Shown here in pieces: positions 14,945 through 24,146 of a DNA stretch of 30,992 nucleotides (its first letter is position 1; each line of letters begins with the position of its first letter). The translations under genes and the position numbers were made by a program. Source of the DNA: a virus. The DNA lies in the IMG/VR virus record IMGVR_UViG_3300030107_004453, positions 1-30,992 of that record. One strand, written 5' to 3'. The notes beneath the pieces are model-generated. The model was given only the letters and a program-made list of their open reading frames with translations, searched no databases and was not told the DNA's origin.

Positions 14945-15939
14945 TATATTACGCTTTCTATTCCACCGCCGCCGTGAGTGTTAAGGTTTGTCATCTGTAA
15001 AACTGGTACAGCCCCATCACCCATATAATTTGCTAGTTGATTCTGAAGAGAATCAAAGGCCAAGTTGCGGTATTCTGAAGCTGCACCAAAGTCTCGGTTC
15101 TCCTCTAGCTTGATGGCGTTTGCCATATTCTTAATAGCGTAGAGGTCGCTCACCATTAGCACGTCTGTATCGTTGACGGCGTTGATGAATCGCAGCTTGG
15201 CGATAACGGTGACAGCTACTTTCTTATCCGTCCCGTCCTCACAACCCGCTGCACCGCCCAGACTGGGAATCAGCGAACGCCGATAGCTGGGCAAAGTTTC
15301 GTCCGGCTCGTAGGTGGCCAAGTCTACCAGCGTCGGTGCGCTGGCATCTGTCAGCTCGTACAGCTGGACATTAGCTTGGGTGACATCCTTACGGACTCCG
15401 GTAACGCTTTTGAAAACTGTGGTGGTATCGACGAACCCGTTGACCAGCGTGACGGTTTCTCCGTCGATGTAGCTGCCACCGCTTTGAGTACGCACCCAGT
15501 TGTTGTTCTCGTCGTAGCCTTGGATGTTAATTGTCTTACCGGCATCGCCGTCCACAAAAGCGTACACGCGAATCTTCTTACCCGCGCCGGACATATCCTT
15601 CTGCGTGGGTGACTCGCCTCGGTCAATCAGCTGGTAGCCTACGTTGTCTTTGTTATCGAGAAGACCGTAGCCGCTCTCGACAAACTCAAACCAATCGTTA
15701 CGAACCGTACCGACATTCTGGTTGAGTGCCACCGACTCAATCGTTTCAATCTGTCGAGGCCAAGCAATACAACCGTCTGTGACGCAGATCGTAAACTTAC
15801 CGTAGGTTCCTTTCCACTTGCCGCTCTCGATCAGACGCCGCTGCGCCTCGTTGATGTACTCGGTGGTACGGGCATCAGTCGCGCAAAGATTAAGATGCTT
15901 TGCGATTCTGGTCTTGGCATCTCCGAGAGTAACTTTCAT
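14944..15939 (-). CDS. adaptor-like head-tail connector protein
   Basis: A 331-residue protein. The N-terminal 45 residues (TRIAKHLN..., then YINEAQRRLIESGKWKG) have the helical pattern common to tail-tube adaptor or connector proteins of podoviruses. The middle is beta-rich with DGDAGKTINIQGYDENN and WVRTQSGG, and the C-terminal part is helical again (KLEENRDFGAASEYRN). Its place between nozzle and internal protein genes supports a connector role. No closer family name is certain. Start at 15939 is within TAATG. Confidence 0.65.
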   Translation of the reverse strand: MKVTLGDAKTRIAKHLNLCATDARTTEYINEAQRRLIESGKWKGTYGKFTICVTDGCIAWPRQIETIESVALNQNVGTVRNDWFEFVESGYGLLDNKDNVGYQLIDRGESPTQKDMSGAGKKIRVYAFVDGDAGKTINIQGYDENNNWVRTQSGGSYIDGETVTLVNGFVDTTTVFKSVTGVRKDVTQANVQLYELTDASAPTLVDLATYEPDETLPSYRRSLIPSLGGAAGCEDGTDKKVAVTVIAKLRFINAVNDTDVLMVSDLYAIKNMANAIKLEENRDFGAASEYRNLAFDSLQNQLANYMGDGAVPVLQMTNLNTHGGGGIESVI

Positions 15940-16628
15940 TAGGCTGTGTAGTATTTACGATTGGTGCGCTTAATAAAATAAACGCCGTAGTAAGGCGGAA
16001 GGTTGGTGAACGATTCCGATTTCTGGCCAGAGCCAGCCGTAATCATTCCGTTCACCGTCTTGGCCCCAGCTATGAACGAGCCTTCTCCGGTGTGCTGCGA
16101 TCCGTTGGCGTAAGCTCGGTCGGTGTAGTTAAGGTCGTGGGTATGAGGGGGGAGGTTCTTCTCTTCCAAAGTGGTGTCCTTTTCGCCTCCGGTGCTTGCG
16201 GCAGCTGAAGCGGTATCGCCAACGCCAATCGGGAAACGATCGCTGAGTGCTGTGTCCACTTCCCAGAACGGGCCGGTGTGGTCGGAAACGCCAACGTCAA
16301 CGCCACCTTCGTAAGTCAGCAGCTCGGTAGTTGTTCCAGTCCAAATCCTACGCTCTTTACTGTCGTATGGAACTGGGTGTTCACTTGACCAAAAACCGTT
16401 GTAATAAATGTAGATTCGTTCTGGGGCTGATCCGTTGGTCTTAATCCAAGGCTTGTCCCGATCCGCAGCTGACGGCTCGTTTGGCCCGTAGTTAAACAAC
16501 GAGTATGCCCCGTCCACATAAGCTGTGGTAAGGTCAACAAACGTGTTGTAGAGATCAGATACGGAATCAAAGCACGTCCCGTTTGGGACTGTGCCTTTAA
16601 CTAGAGTGACTGACTGGTTAGAGGGCAT
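15939..16628 (-). CDS. tail-collar-type fibre protein
   Basis: A 229-residue protein with features of the phage tail-collar fold: FPIGVG (132-137), NLPPHTHD (158-165) and a C-terminal FTNLPPYYGVYFIKRT (207-222). These are typical for short fibre or spike tips. The N-terminal half is probably a beta-rich shaft or attachment part. It sits between the nozzle-like and adaptor-like genes and overlaps the next gene by TAATG. The exact receptor role is not shown. Confidence 0.75.
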   Translation of the reverse strand: MPSNQSVTLVKGTVPNGTCFDSVSDLYNTFVDLTTAYVDGAYSLFNYGPNEPSAADRDKPWIKTNGSAPERIYIYYNGFWSSEHPVPYDSKERRIWTGTTTELLTYEGGVDVGVSDHTGPFWEVDTALSDRFPIGVGDTASAAASTGGEKDTTLEEKNLPPHTHDLNYTDRAYANGSQHTGEGSFIAGAKTVNGMITAGSGQKSESFTNLPPYYGVYFIKRTNRKYYTA

Positions 16629-16631
16629 AGT

Positions 16632-16745
16632 TTAACTGGCTGTGGTGTAGCTGACCTTTTCGCCACACGAACCTCCGACAGCATAACTGTAAGGGCTATT
16701 GGCGGTTATTGTCGTGCAGCTAATGATGAGTTCTTTGTACTTCAT
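16632..16745 (-). CDS. 37-residue ORF filling a gap in the tail operon
   Basis: ATG at 16745 follows the TAG of the nozzle-like gene by 5 nt, and the TAA ends 3 nt before the next ATG. The product begins MKYKELIISC, has cysteines at 10 and 27, and a Gly-Gly-Ser-Cys-Gly-Glu stretch. Exact fitting of the gap supports a real gene; the absence of a Shine-Dalgarno and the short length are against. Function unknown. Confidence 0.5.
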   Translation of the reverse strand: MKYKELIISCTTITANSPYSYAVGGSCGEKVSYTTAS

Positions 16746-16750
16746 AAATT

Positions 16751-18505
16751 CTAGGCGCAAGTTCCAAACTCGGTGCAATCACCGTAAGGTTCTTCAATGA
16801 CGGGGTAGGCGTGCATCCGAAATCCTTTAAGTCTGGCTTGGCCCGTCCACCCAATTCGTGCGGACAGCTCATAGCCGTTACGCATTGGCGCGTTGTTGGT
16901 TGACTCGCAGCTATCCTCTGGCTGTGGCAGTCGCCTACGGCTACGGTATTGCGGTTTGTAGTTGTTGAATGTAAGGCAGCTCCCAGCTGCGGGGTCGCAG
17001 TTTTCTGTCTTTGCACATTCGGTAAACACATCCCAATCAACCCAAGCTGGGTACTGGTTGGGTTTGTATTTAATGTCGAAGTCAACCGCACCCTCCAGCT
17101 GGTCAATCCACATCTCGCCGTACTCCAGCTTCTTCAGCTCAAAAGGGTTCTCAAAACCGTAGCTTTTAGTTTCGACGTAACACTCGATTGGAGTGCTGCC
17201 GTTGTCCTTCTTCCCGTCTTTGGTTATCTCCCAAAGCTGAATGCGGCAGTTTCCATCAAGCACCATAGAGTAGCACTTGTCTTCGCCTTCAACCCTAGCT
17301 GTGATTAGTTGCAGAAAGTTTAAGCCCGTCCAAAGACCCTCCCAAGCGGGTGGGCTTTTCTCCCCCATACCCCCCACTAGATCAAAGTCGAGAGCCGCAA
17401 GTCCTTTAAAGAATATGCCTTGGTTACTGTTAGTGTTAGGGGTGACGGTGGTGAGCAGTCGGTTATCAAACAACACCGAGCTTGCCAGCTGTGCGTAGCT
17501 GGTTAGCTGTTCGGGTGCGAGTACCGGAGTGATCTCCCGACTGTTTGGCACTTGGCCGTACTCTTGCCACTCGCGTCTGCTTGAGATGTAGCTGCGGATA
17601 CCGTCTGTGGAACGGTAGAACATATCCCCGTTGACCAGAGTGCAGCTGCGATCGCTAACCGATCCGTAGCTAATTGCCACAATCCGAACTGTGGGGTAGT
17701 TGACATTCTTCCAATCGTCCCGACTGGTTGGAACATTGACCGCAAAGATCGCTTCGTTGGTGTGAACCAATAGTTCCCCTTGGCCCAGCGAGCTGTCGGG
17801 CTGGCTGGTAAATTTCAGAGCGGTGATGTCTCCGGTGTTGAGTGGGACAGCGAATGCCCCACCTTCTGCGATATAAGTGTTTTCGGTGAACTGAATGACT
17901 TCAGTTGGCCCGTTGACAATATCGCCAGCTGCAAACTCTCTACCTCTGGCGACCCAAAGCCGCCCGTTCCCGTAGGCCATAGCCGTACCGACTGGCACTT
18001 CGTTGTTTGAGAGGTCTGATCGTCGGGAGCTGGCTCCGTTGTAGATGATTGGGAGGCTGATTCCATCTTGGATAACTAGATACTGTTCAGCTTGCTGAAA
18101 GAAAAAGTGAGGGATGTCCGGCGGGTTTATGTCAGCTGCCCCAGCTGAATCCTTTGGAGTGATGTCCAACACCTCACCGTTGCGCGGGTCGATCCGGTAG
18201 ATGTAACCGCCAACAGCGCACACAATAAAACTCTTATCACCGTAGTGGTAGTTGTATGCCCCTTGGAACTTGCCGGTCTTAAAGTTGGTCTGCATCGCCT
18301 CGGCATCAGCTTGTTCTTCGGCGGTGAAGTCCAACGGTATGTTGTTAAAAGCTGGGCGAGTCTTCACGTACCCACCACGCATCGTGACGTTGACCCCAAA
18401 GCTGGCTTGATTGCGCGGTAAAAGATTAGGTGCTTTGCCAGCATCTATTCCGCGTTCCAGCGTAAGGAACCCGTCGCTGATACGTTGTTGGTCTATGACG
18501 GGCAT
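16751..18505 (-). CDS. tail nozzle-like protein (gp12/TTP-B type)
   Basis: A 584-residue beta-rich protein with repeated Gly-Tyr/Trp strands (YGDKSFIVCAVGGYIYRID, GNGRLWVARGREF, GDMFYRSTDGIRSY), consistent with the beta-propeller-like nozzle proteins of podoviruses that plug or extend the tail. The N-terminal GGYVKTRPAF segment is a familiar feature of that group. The C-terminal part is Cys-rich (about 500-584), unusual and possibly disulfide-bonded. It sits at the expected place, upstream of the fibre and connector genes. A TAATG overlap joins it to the preceding gene. The family call rests on pattern only. Confidence 0.7.
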   Translation of the reverse strand: MPVIDQQRISDGFLTLERGIDAGKAPNLLPRNQASFGVNVTMRGGYVKTRPAFNNIPLDFTAEEQADAEAMQTNFKTGKFQGAYNYHYGDKSFIVCAVGGYIYRIDPRNGEVLDITPKDSAGAADINPPDIPHFFFQQAEQYLVIQDGISLPIIYNGASSRRSDLSNNEVPVGTAMAYGNGRLWVARGREFAAGDIVNGPTEVIQFTENTYIAEGGAFAVPLNTGDITALKFTSQPDSSLGQGELLVHTNEAIFAVNVPTSRDDWKNVNYPTVRIVAISYGSVSDRSCTLVNGDMFYRSTDGIRSYISSRREWQEYGQVPNSREITPVLAPEQLTSYAQLASSVLFDNRLLTTVTPNTNSNQGIFFKGLAALDFDLVGGMGEKSPPAWEGLWTGLNFLQLITARVEGEDKCYSMVLDGNCRIQLWEITKDGKKDNGSTPIECYVETKSYGFENPFELKKLEYGEMWIDQLEGAVDFDIKYKPNQYPAWVDWDVFTECAKTENCDPAAGSCLTFNNYKPQYRSRRRLPQPEDSCESTNNAPMRNGYELSARIGWTGQARLKGFRMHAYPVIEEPYGDCTEFGTCA

Positions 18506-19593
18506 TATTGATAAACAACAAAATCAAAGCTGTATCCGTAGGAACCTCCAAAATCGCGAGGGGCGCGAACTTCAATCCCAGCTGTCGTCTTTGCGTAGAC
18601 GTTGAAGTGGTCGTCAGAGGAAGTGTCAACACTTGAACTTGTGTTGGTTGTCATAACGACGTACTCGGTCGAAGCGGATGCAGTTTCAAAAGCTATTGTC
18701 CACCTATCTGGGTCGCTACTGGAAGCGGTATCAACCAAGCCTAAAGCCCCAACATTGACAGCGTTCGTTGCGGTCAGAGTTCCCCCGCTGTTGGCACTCA
18801 TACTTCCCCTAGCGAAGATCAGACCCGACGTGCTGGGGCTTACCCAGTTGGGGGCATTTGTTCCGGTGTTGTAACCAAGCAGCTGTTCAGCTGAAGTTGG
18901 GGCGGCAACTCTCGCCCAAGCCGTCCCAGTCCAGTAAAGAAGATCGCCAGCTGCGGCTCCGCTTATTCCGTTGCCTACGTTGGCAAGCGGCAAGCTGCCG
19001 CTGACTTGAGAGGTGAGGCTGATGTTCCCGTCCAGATCAGCTGCCGCAACTTTCTTCCAAGTAATCTTATTACCGGATGAATGCTGGAACAGAGCCTTCG
19101 TGGTGTCTGGGGTAGAGTCAACTGACAGAACCGTCTGTGCGCTGCCGTCTCTGGTGATGATGTCGCCAGCGTTAGAAAAGCCGCTGAAAGTTGTGCCGGA
19201 TGTGCCGGTATCCCCTTTAATCCCCGCGCCAGCAATCAGTCGGTTGGTTGCGATTGCTTGTCCAACAGCTGCGTTTCCGGTGTAGCCGAGATTCTTTGCG
19301 TTAATTGTTCCGCCGCTTGTTCCGACTACTTCATAGTAACCCGCAACTTGAATGTAAATAATCATTCCGTTTGCCCAAGGGGTCGCATTGTCCACCGATA
19401 AAGAGATATTTGCGCTAACGGAAGGAACGGTAAATCCGGCGGTAGTGAAGGCATAAGCATTTACACCGTTACTGCCGTTGGTTCCGTTTGAACCAGCTGC
19501 ACCAGCTGGGCCTTGAGGGCCAGCAACATTGACCGTTGTATTGGTGCAAGTGGATTCACAACAGTCGGTGTTATTATTCAGAGTTACAGCCAT
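18505..19593 (-). CDS. collagen-like tail fibre protein
   Basis: A 362-residue protein. Residues 25-43 form a collagen-like Gly-X-Y run (GPQGPAGAAGSNGTNGSNG), preceded by a Cys-rich N-terminus (C11, C12, C16). The remainder is Thr/Ser/Gly/Ala-rich, with fibre-like repeats and a beta-rich C-terminal domain that could bind receptor. It is the first gene of block C. The ATG directly follows the 13-bp inverted-repeat arm, and no Shine-Dalgarno is visible. Confidence 0.75.
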   Translation of the reverse strand: MAVTLNNNTDCCESTCTNTTVNVAGPQGPAGAAGSNGTNGSNGVNAYAFTTAGFTVPSVSANISLSVDNATPWANGMIIYIQVAGYYEVVGTSGGTINAKNLGYTGNAAVGQAIATNRLIAGAGIKGDTGTSGTTFSGFSNAGDIITRDGSAQTVLSVDSTPDTTKALFQHSSGNKITWKKVAAADLDGNISLTSQVSGSLPLANVGNGISGAAAGDLLYWTGTAWARVAAPTSAEQLLGYNTGTNAPNWVSPSTSGLIFARGSMSANSGGTLTATNAVNVGALGLVDTASSSDPDRWTIAFETASASTEYVVMTTNTSSSVDTSSDDHFNVYAKTTAGIEVRAPRDFGGSYGYSFDFVVYQ

Positions 19594-19676
19594 CGTTTGA
19601 CAGTTATTTGAAATTGTGAGGGATTAAACCCAATAGGGATTTATACCTAAAGATAAAGCCCTAACTGTCAAACGGT
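19594..19676. promoter_or_regulatory. divergent control region with 13-bp inverted repeat
   Basis: CGTTTGACAGTTA (19594-19606) and TAACTGTCAAACG (19661-19673) are perfect inverted copies. On each strand TAACTGTCAAACG lies directly before the gene: next to ATG of the fibre gene on minus, 3 nt before TTG of the terminase on plus. The centre is AT-rich with a near palindrome (TAAACCC, GGGATTTA). TTGACA occurs in both arms but no good -10 follows at 16-18 bp. It probably holds both promoters or a common operator; the type is unresolved. Confidence 0.6.
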
Positions 19677-21347
19677 TTGATAAAGCACAAGTACGGCTTG
19701 GCGTTTGACGTGCAACTAAACGACATCGAGCTAGAGTTGTACGCATTTCGCATTAACCACTCCCCAGATCGGGGAGGTTTAGGCGCGTTCAAGCACTTCC
19801 AAAATGCAGCGAATATGCTGTGGCCCAAGCTGATTTGGAACCCTTGGCTGGAGAAACAGATAGAGTCGTTGTGCGAGAATCAATGGGTCTGTTGGTCTGG
19901 ATGTGGTGCAAGCGGCAAGACCTACGCCGCGAGCCTCTACACGATGATTTACTTCCTAGCTGCACCGCTTCAGACCTCGGTAATCCTTACGTCCACAACA
20001 GCGAAGATGATTCGGAAGCGTGCGTGGCCGGTAATCCAAGACCTCTACCGAACGTGTAAAGGTGGATACCCGTCGCATATGGTGGACAGTAAGACCACGC
20101 TTCAAGCGATACGAGGGGATGACAAGCACGCTATCTTCGCGATCCCCGTACTGGATGGTGCGACTTCAAAGGCTGTCGCTAACATTCAAGGTATTCGTTC
20201 CCCGCGAACGATGGTGATTGTGGATGAGGCCACCGACACACCGGAGGCGGCATTTGAAGCGTGTTCCAACCTTCAGAAAGGAACAAAGGAATTTAAGTTT
20301 CTGGCGATCGGAAACCCGCATAGCAAGTTTGACCAGCACGGGCGATTCGCCACCCCGAAGAAAGGATGGGCTTCGGTCAGCATCGAGGATGATGAGTGGG
20401 AGACGGAGCGTGGTGTGTGTGTCCGCTTCGACGGGATGAAGTCTCCCAACATTCTAGCTGGCAAAGAGAAGTACAGCTTTCTGATTAACGAGGAGCAAGT
20501 GCGCCAAGCCCAGAAGTATGACGGCGAGGACAGCCCCAAGTTCTGGAAGTACACTCGCGGAATGTGGTCGCCCGAAGGGGTGTGCAAGACGGTGTTGAGC
20601 GAGAGTCTGGTTGAGAAGTATCGGGCTATGATGCCAGCAATCTTCCACAAGCACAGTCATATGATCGCTGGGCTTGATCCGGCATTTAACGGTGGCGACC
20701 GATGCGTGATCCAGCTGGGAAGATACGGCGACTTTGACAACGGGAAGATGGGGATACAGCTGGAAAAGAACGAAATCATTGAGATAAATGCACAATCTTC
20801 TGAGCCGGTTCACTTCCAAATCTCCAAGCGGGTGCAGCAAATCTGTGAGGAGAATAAGATTTTACCGCAGCATCTAGCGATAGACGCAACGGGTGAGGGC
20901 GGTGGTTTATGCGACATCCTAGCTAAAACTTGGAGTCCAGCTATTCAGCGGGTTGAGTTTGGCGGGAAGGCAAGTGACCGCCCCGTCTCCCCCGAAGACC
21001 ACCGCAAGAGCAGCGATGTTTACGCCAACAAAGTTACCGAGCTGTGGTTCAGCGTTCGGCAATGGGTGATTAACGAGCAGCTGCGCGGGATGAGCCACGA
21101 CGCGGTGATCGAGTTTTGTTCCCGTATGTTTGATGACGAGAAGCGAATGACGATCATTGAGCGAAAGGTGGAGATGAAAGCGCGGACGGGCAAGTCACCC
21201 GACTTTGCTGATGCCGTTACGCTGGTGGTTGAGATGGCCAGACGGCTGGGAGGATACGCCACCGCACACCGGCCCACCAACGGGATGAGTAGTTGGGACA
21301 GTATGGTCAGAGAGTACGATAGCATTTATCACGATACATTCGCTTGA
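19677..21347 (+). CDS. terL: terminase large subunit
   Basis: A 556-residue packaging ATPase/nuclease. Walker A is GCGASGKT (75-82), Walker B MVIVDEA (179-185), and GNP (212-214) fits the coupling motif. The C-terminal RNaseH-like nuclease shows D334 in GLDPAF, D403 in AIDATGEG and D512 in SPDFADA, the three expected acidic residues. TTG at 19677 is used because a stop lies 15 nt upstream and no ATG precedes the ATPase domain; the N-terminus is therefore uncertain. It is the first gene of block D and its start touches the inverted repeat. Identity is firm. Confidence 0.93.
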   Translation: MIKHKYGLAFDVQLNDIELELYAFRINHSPDRGGLGAFKHFQNAANMLWPKLIWNPWLEKQIESLCENQWVCWSGCGASGKTYAASLYTMIYFLAAPLQTSVILTSTTAKMIRKRAWPVIQDLYRTCKGGYPSHMVDSKTTLQAIRGDDKHAIFAIPVLDGATSKAVANIQGIRSPRTMVIVDEATDTPEAAFEACSNLQKGTKEFKFLAIGNPHSKFDQHGRFATPKKGWASVSIEDDEWETERGVCVRFDGMKSPNILAGKEKYSFLINEEQVRQAQKYDGEDSPKFWKYTRGMWSPEGVCKTVLSESLVEKYRAMMPAIFHKHSHMIAGLDPAFNGGDRCVIQLGRYGDFDNGKMGIQLEKNEIIEINAQSSEPVHFQISKRVQQICEENKILPQHLAIDATGEGGGLCDILAKTWSPAIQRVEFGGKASDRPVSPEDHRKSSDVYANKVTELWFSVRQWVINEQLRGMSHDAVIEFCSRMFDDEKRMTIIERKVEMKARTGKSPDFADAVTLVVEMARRLGGYATAHRPTNGMSSWDSMVREYDSIYHDTFA

Positions 21348-21348
21348 A

Positions 21349-21933
21349 ATGAAAAGACTGGTTCAAACTAGCGTAGTTCCAAACGGGGGTTACAACTACT
21401 TACAAGAAGAGACTGGGCTAAAGCTAAACTCTAACAACTTTTCCCAGCTGGTGGCGCGGGTCATAGACCACCGCAAAGCCAACAACCTTCCCGTTCCTTT
21501 TAATATTGAGGATATTGTTGAGGCTTATGTCTGCAAGCAGAGGCCGGAGCTTTGTGAGGATAAAGACTACGAACCCCCTATCGGAAAGCCAATCACTCTC
21601 GACTTGGCGATTCGCCTAACCCGCACGCTGATTGCAGCTGGGATGAAAAGAGCAGACACCGAAGAAGCAGAAAGGCGAGCTTCAATCTGTGTGGCGTGCA
21701 GAGACAACGTTCAGCCTCAAGGATGTTCGGGGTGCAGCAAGAGCGTAATACGAAAGGCGATAGAGTTTATAGTCGGAAGCCGCCAAACTCCGCACGACAG
21801 CTCTCTCAAATCGTGTAAGCATTGCGGTTGTTTTAACGCAGCGCAGATTTGGCTGCCGCTAAAAGCGTTGCATAAAACAGTATCCGATACGGAGAACGAT
21901 GCGCTTCCGTCGCATTGCTGGAAGAAGGTATGA
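21349..21933 (+). CDS. Cys-rich, probably zinc-binding protein
   Basis: A 194-residue protein one base after the terminase stop. The C-terminal half has many cysteines in zinc-like pairs: C114/C117, C126/C129 and C156/C159/C161, plus C190. The N-terminal half is helical. Several short-tailed phages have a small protein between terminase and portal, but I cannot name this family. A structural-zinc, DNA-binding or packaging-accessory role is possible. The last codons overlap the portal start as ATGA. Confidence 0.8.
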   Translation: MKRLVQTSVVPNGGYNYLQEETGLKLNSNNFSQLVARVIDHRKANNLPVPFNIEDIVEAYVCKQRPELCEDKDYEPPIGKPITLDLAIRLTRTLIAAGMKRADTEEAERRASICVACRDNVQPQGCSGCSKSVIRKAIEFIVGSRQTPHDSSLKSCKHCGCFNAAQIWLPLKALHKTVSDTENDALPSHCWKKV

Positions 21934-24119
21934 CAAACAGCAACTCGCTGCCATTAGAGAACATTGACGAGTCCGGCGCACCGCCGGAGACAAGACTGTC
22001 CACACCGGAAGCGGTTGTGGATTTGGTTCAAATGCTGATACGCGGCGATGAGGAACGCGGTCGGGTGCGAGCCAAAGTCAAAGGTATTGTTGATGGGAAC
22101 CCTCCTTACAGCGCAGCCCAGCTGCGTAAGACCGGCCAAGCCTATCGCACCAACGTCAACTTTCGGGAAGCGGAAGCATTCTTCTCAATCGCGTTGACTG
22201 CGTTCTACGATATTTTCTCAGAGACACCCACCTACGCCACAGTCAAAACCAATACGGGCAACGATGCCGAGCGAGTCAATTACTCGCGTGTCATCACCGA
22301 GGAGTTTGATCGGTTGCAGAAGAAGGATCGTGAGTTTGACTACACGATGCAGCTCTCACAGCACGAAATGGTTTTGTTTGGAGTGGGGCCGCTGACTTTT
22401 GAAAGTCCCACCAGCTGGCGAGCTAGGGCAATCAAAGCCGGTGATCTTCTCATACCGGAGAACACTCGCAGCAACCCGAACGACTGGGAGGTGGCGGTGG
22501 TTCGCCGCCGCTACCAAGCCCACGAACTTTATGGCTACATTCGCGACCCAAAAGCCGCAGCCAAAGTTGGCTGGGATGTCGAGGCGACCCGTAATTCGAT
22601 CGTCGATTCGGGGCCGGAAGAGTACCGAAGGCATAATAATTGGGAGTGGCATCAGCAACGTATTCGGAACAACGATCTGCACTACTCGGCGCAATGCAGC
22701 TTGATTAACTGCGCTCACGTCTACGTTCGGGAGTACCCGAAGGGGGATGAAGCCGAAGGCAAGATCAGCTGCTACATCGTCCGAGAAGAATCTGGCGCGA
22801 ACTTCCTCTACAAATACGTTGGCAAATACTCCAGCTGGGAGGAAGTGCTGCACCCGATGTACTACGACAAAGGGGATGGCCAACATCACAGCGTCAAAGG
22901 TTTGGGCGTTAAGATGTATCCGGTTGTGGAGTTAAAGAACCGCCAGAAGTGTCATATGATTGACGTGGCGGCAACGGCCAGCTCGATGCAGCTGCAAGCT
23001 GAAACCCCAGAGGCAACGCAGAAAGCCAGCGTTGTGCAGATGGGGCCGTATTCTATTTTACCTTCCGGCTATCGGGTGGTGCAGCGTCAGTTCAGCGGGA
23101 TCGCAGATGCGCCGATGGCGGTGGATCGCGAGCTGGAGAACGTGATGCAGTCCAACCTCTCGCAGTATCGCCAGCGGTTGGATAAGCCCCAAGGCAACCC
23201 CAAGACAGCTACGGAAGTCCAAGCGATTGTTCAGCAAGCCAGCGTACTGGGTAAGACCCAGATCGCTCGCTACTACCAACAGCTGGACAGATTTTTCGAG
23301 GAACGCTACCGGAGGGCAGCTGACCCGAACGTCGTTGATCTGGATGCAATCGAGTTCCAGAAACGGGTGCGTGAGCGTGGTGTGCCAGCTGAAGCACTAC
23401 GGAATGTTGACTACGTTCAAGCCTCCCGCAACTACGGCCAAGGGTCAGCTTTCCTTCGTCTCCAGACAATCACCGGCCTTATGCAGATTAGCGGTCAGCT
23501 GCCGGAATCTGGGCGTGACGCTTTGATTCGCGACTACATCGCAGCTCTGGCCGGCCAGCAGCAAGTTGGTCGGTATATGGTGGAACCGGAGCAAGATGTT
23601 TATGCAAAGGATCAGATCGCGGAAGCCAACATCGAGAACGCGGTGATGCAGACCGGCAACCCCGTTGTCATTACCGACTCGCAGAACCACGTCCTCCACT
23701 CGCAGACACACTTGGCGAAGGGCAGCGAAGTGGCGCAAGCGATCCAGCAAGGTGGCAATGCCGCAGCTGCCGCAGATTTCTTTGGGATACTTATTCCTCA
23801 TATCGAGGAACACATTGCACAGCTGTCATTGGACGAGGGCCGCAAAAACGATGTGAAGATGCTGACCGACCAGCTCCAAGAGTTGGCTGGATTTGCAAAC
23901 GAGGTGGCCAATCAAGTCGCACAGCAGATGCAAGAGCAACAAGCCGCAGCGGAACAAGCGCAAGCTGGGCCGTCAGCTGATGAGCAAATGAAGATGGCGG
24001 CTATGGAAAGAGAAGAGGCGCGTAAGGATGCAGCACTTCAAGCCGAGCTTGAGAGGGGCAACGCCAAAGCACGCCAAGAGATGGCTTTAGCTGACGCGAA
24101 AGCGGCAGCTAGTTTGTAA
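21930..24119 (+). CDS. portal protein
   Basis: A 729-residue protein. ATG at 21930 is preferred: it has GAAGAAGG just upstream and an ATGA overlap with the previous stop; an in-frame TTG lies 15 nt upstream. The N-terminal and middle parts (QLRKTGQAYRTNVNFREAEAFF, FGVGPLTFESP) are typical of large podovirus portals after a terminase gene. The C-terminal 130 residues are Gln/Ala/Glu-rich helix, probably a barrel or coiled-coil as in P22-type portals. It should form the dodecameric DNA channel at one capsid vertex. Confidence 0.85.
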   Translation: MTNSNSLPLENIDESGAPPETRLSTPEAVVDLVQMLIRGDEERGRVRAKVKGIVDGNPPYSAAQLRKTGQAYRTNVNFREAEAFFSIALTAFYDIFSETPTYATVKTNTGNDAERVNYSRVITEEFDRLQKKDREFDYTMQLSQHEMVLFGVGPLTFESPTSWRARAIKAGDLLIPENTRSNPNDWEVAVVRRRYQAHELYGYIRDPKAAAKVGWDVEATRNSIVDSGPEEYRRHNNWEWHQQRIRNNDLHYSAQCSLINCAHVYVREYPKGDEAEGKISCYIVREESGANFLYKYVGKYSSWEEVLHPMYYDKGDGQHHSVKGLGVKMYPVVELKNRQKCHMIDVAATASSMQLQAETPEATQKASVVQMGPYSILPSGYRVVQRQFSGIADAPMAVDRELENVMQSNLSQYRQRLDKPQGNPKTATEVQAIVQQASVLGKTQIARYYQQLDRFFEERYRRAADPNVVDLDAIEFQKRVRERGVPAEALRNVDYVQASRNYGQGSAFLRLQTITGLMQISGQLPESGRDALIRDYIAALAGQQQVGRYMVEPEQDVYAKDQIAEANIENAVMQTGNPVVITDSQNHVLHSQTHLAKGSEVAQAIQQGGNAAAAADFFGILIPHIEEHIAQLSLDEGRKNDVKMLTDQLQELAGFANEVANQVAQQMQEQQAAAEQAQAGPSADEQMKMAAMEREEARKDAALQAELERGNAKARQEMALADAKAAASL

Positions 24120-24146
24120 TAGCAATAAAAACAAAAGAGACAACAA

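Noticed and set aside
19596-19625. TTGACA -35 promoter in the inverted repeat
   Set aside because: No matching -10 at the right spacing on either strand.
22356-22889. 177-codon minus-strand frame in the portal gene
   Set aside because: Shadow of the portal coding sequence; no leader or neighbours on that strand.
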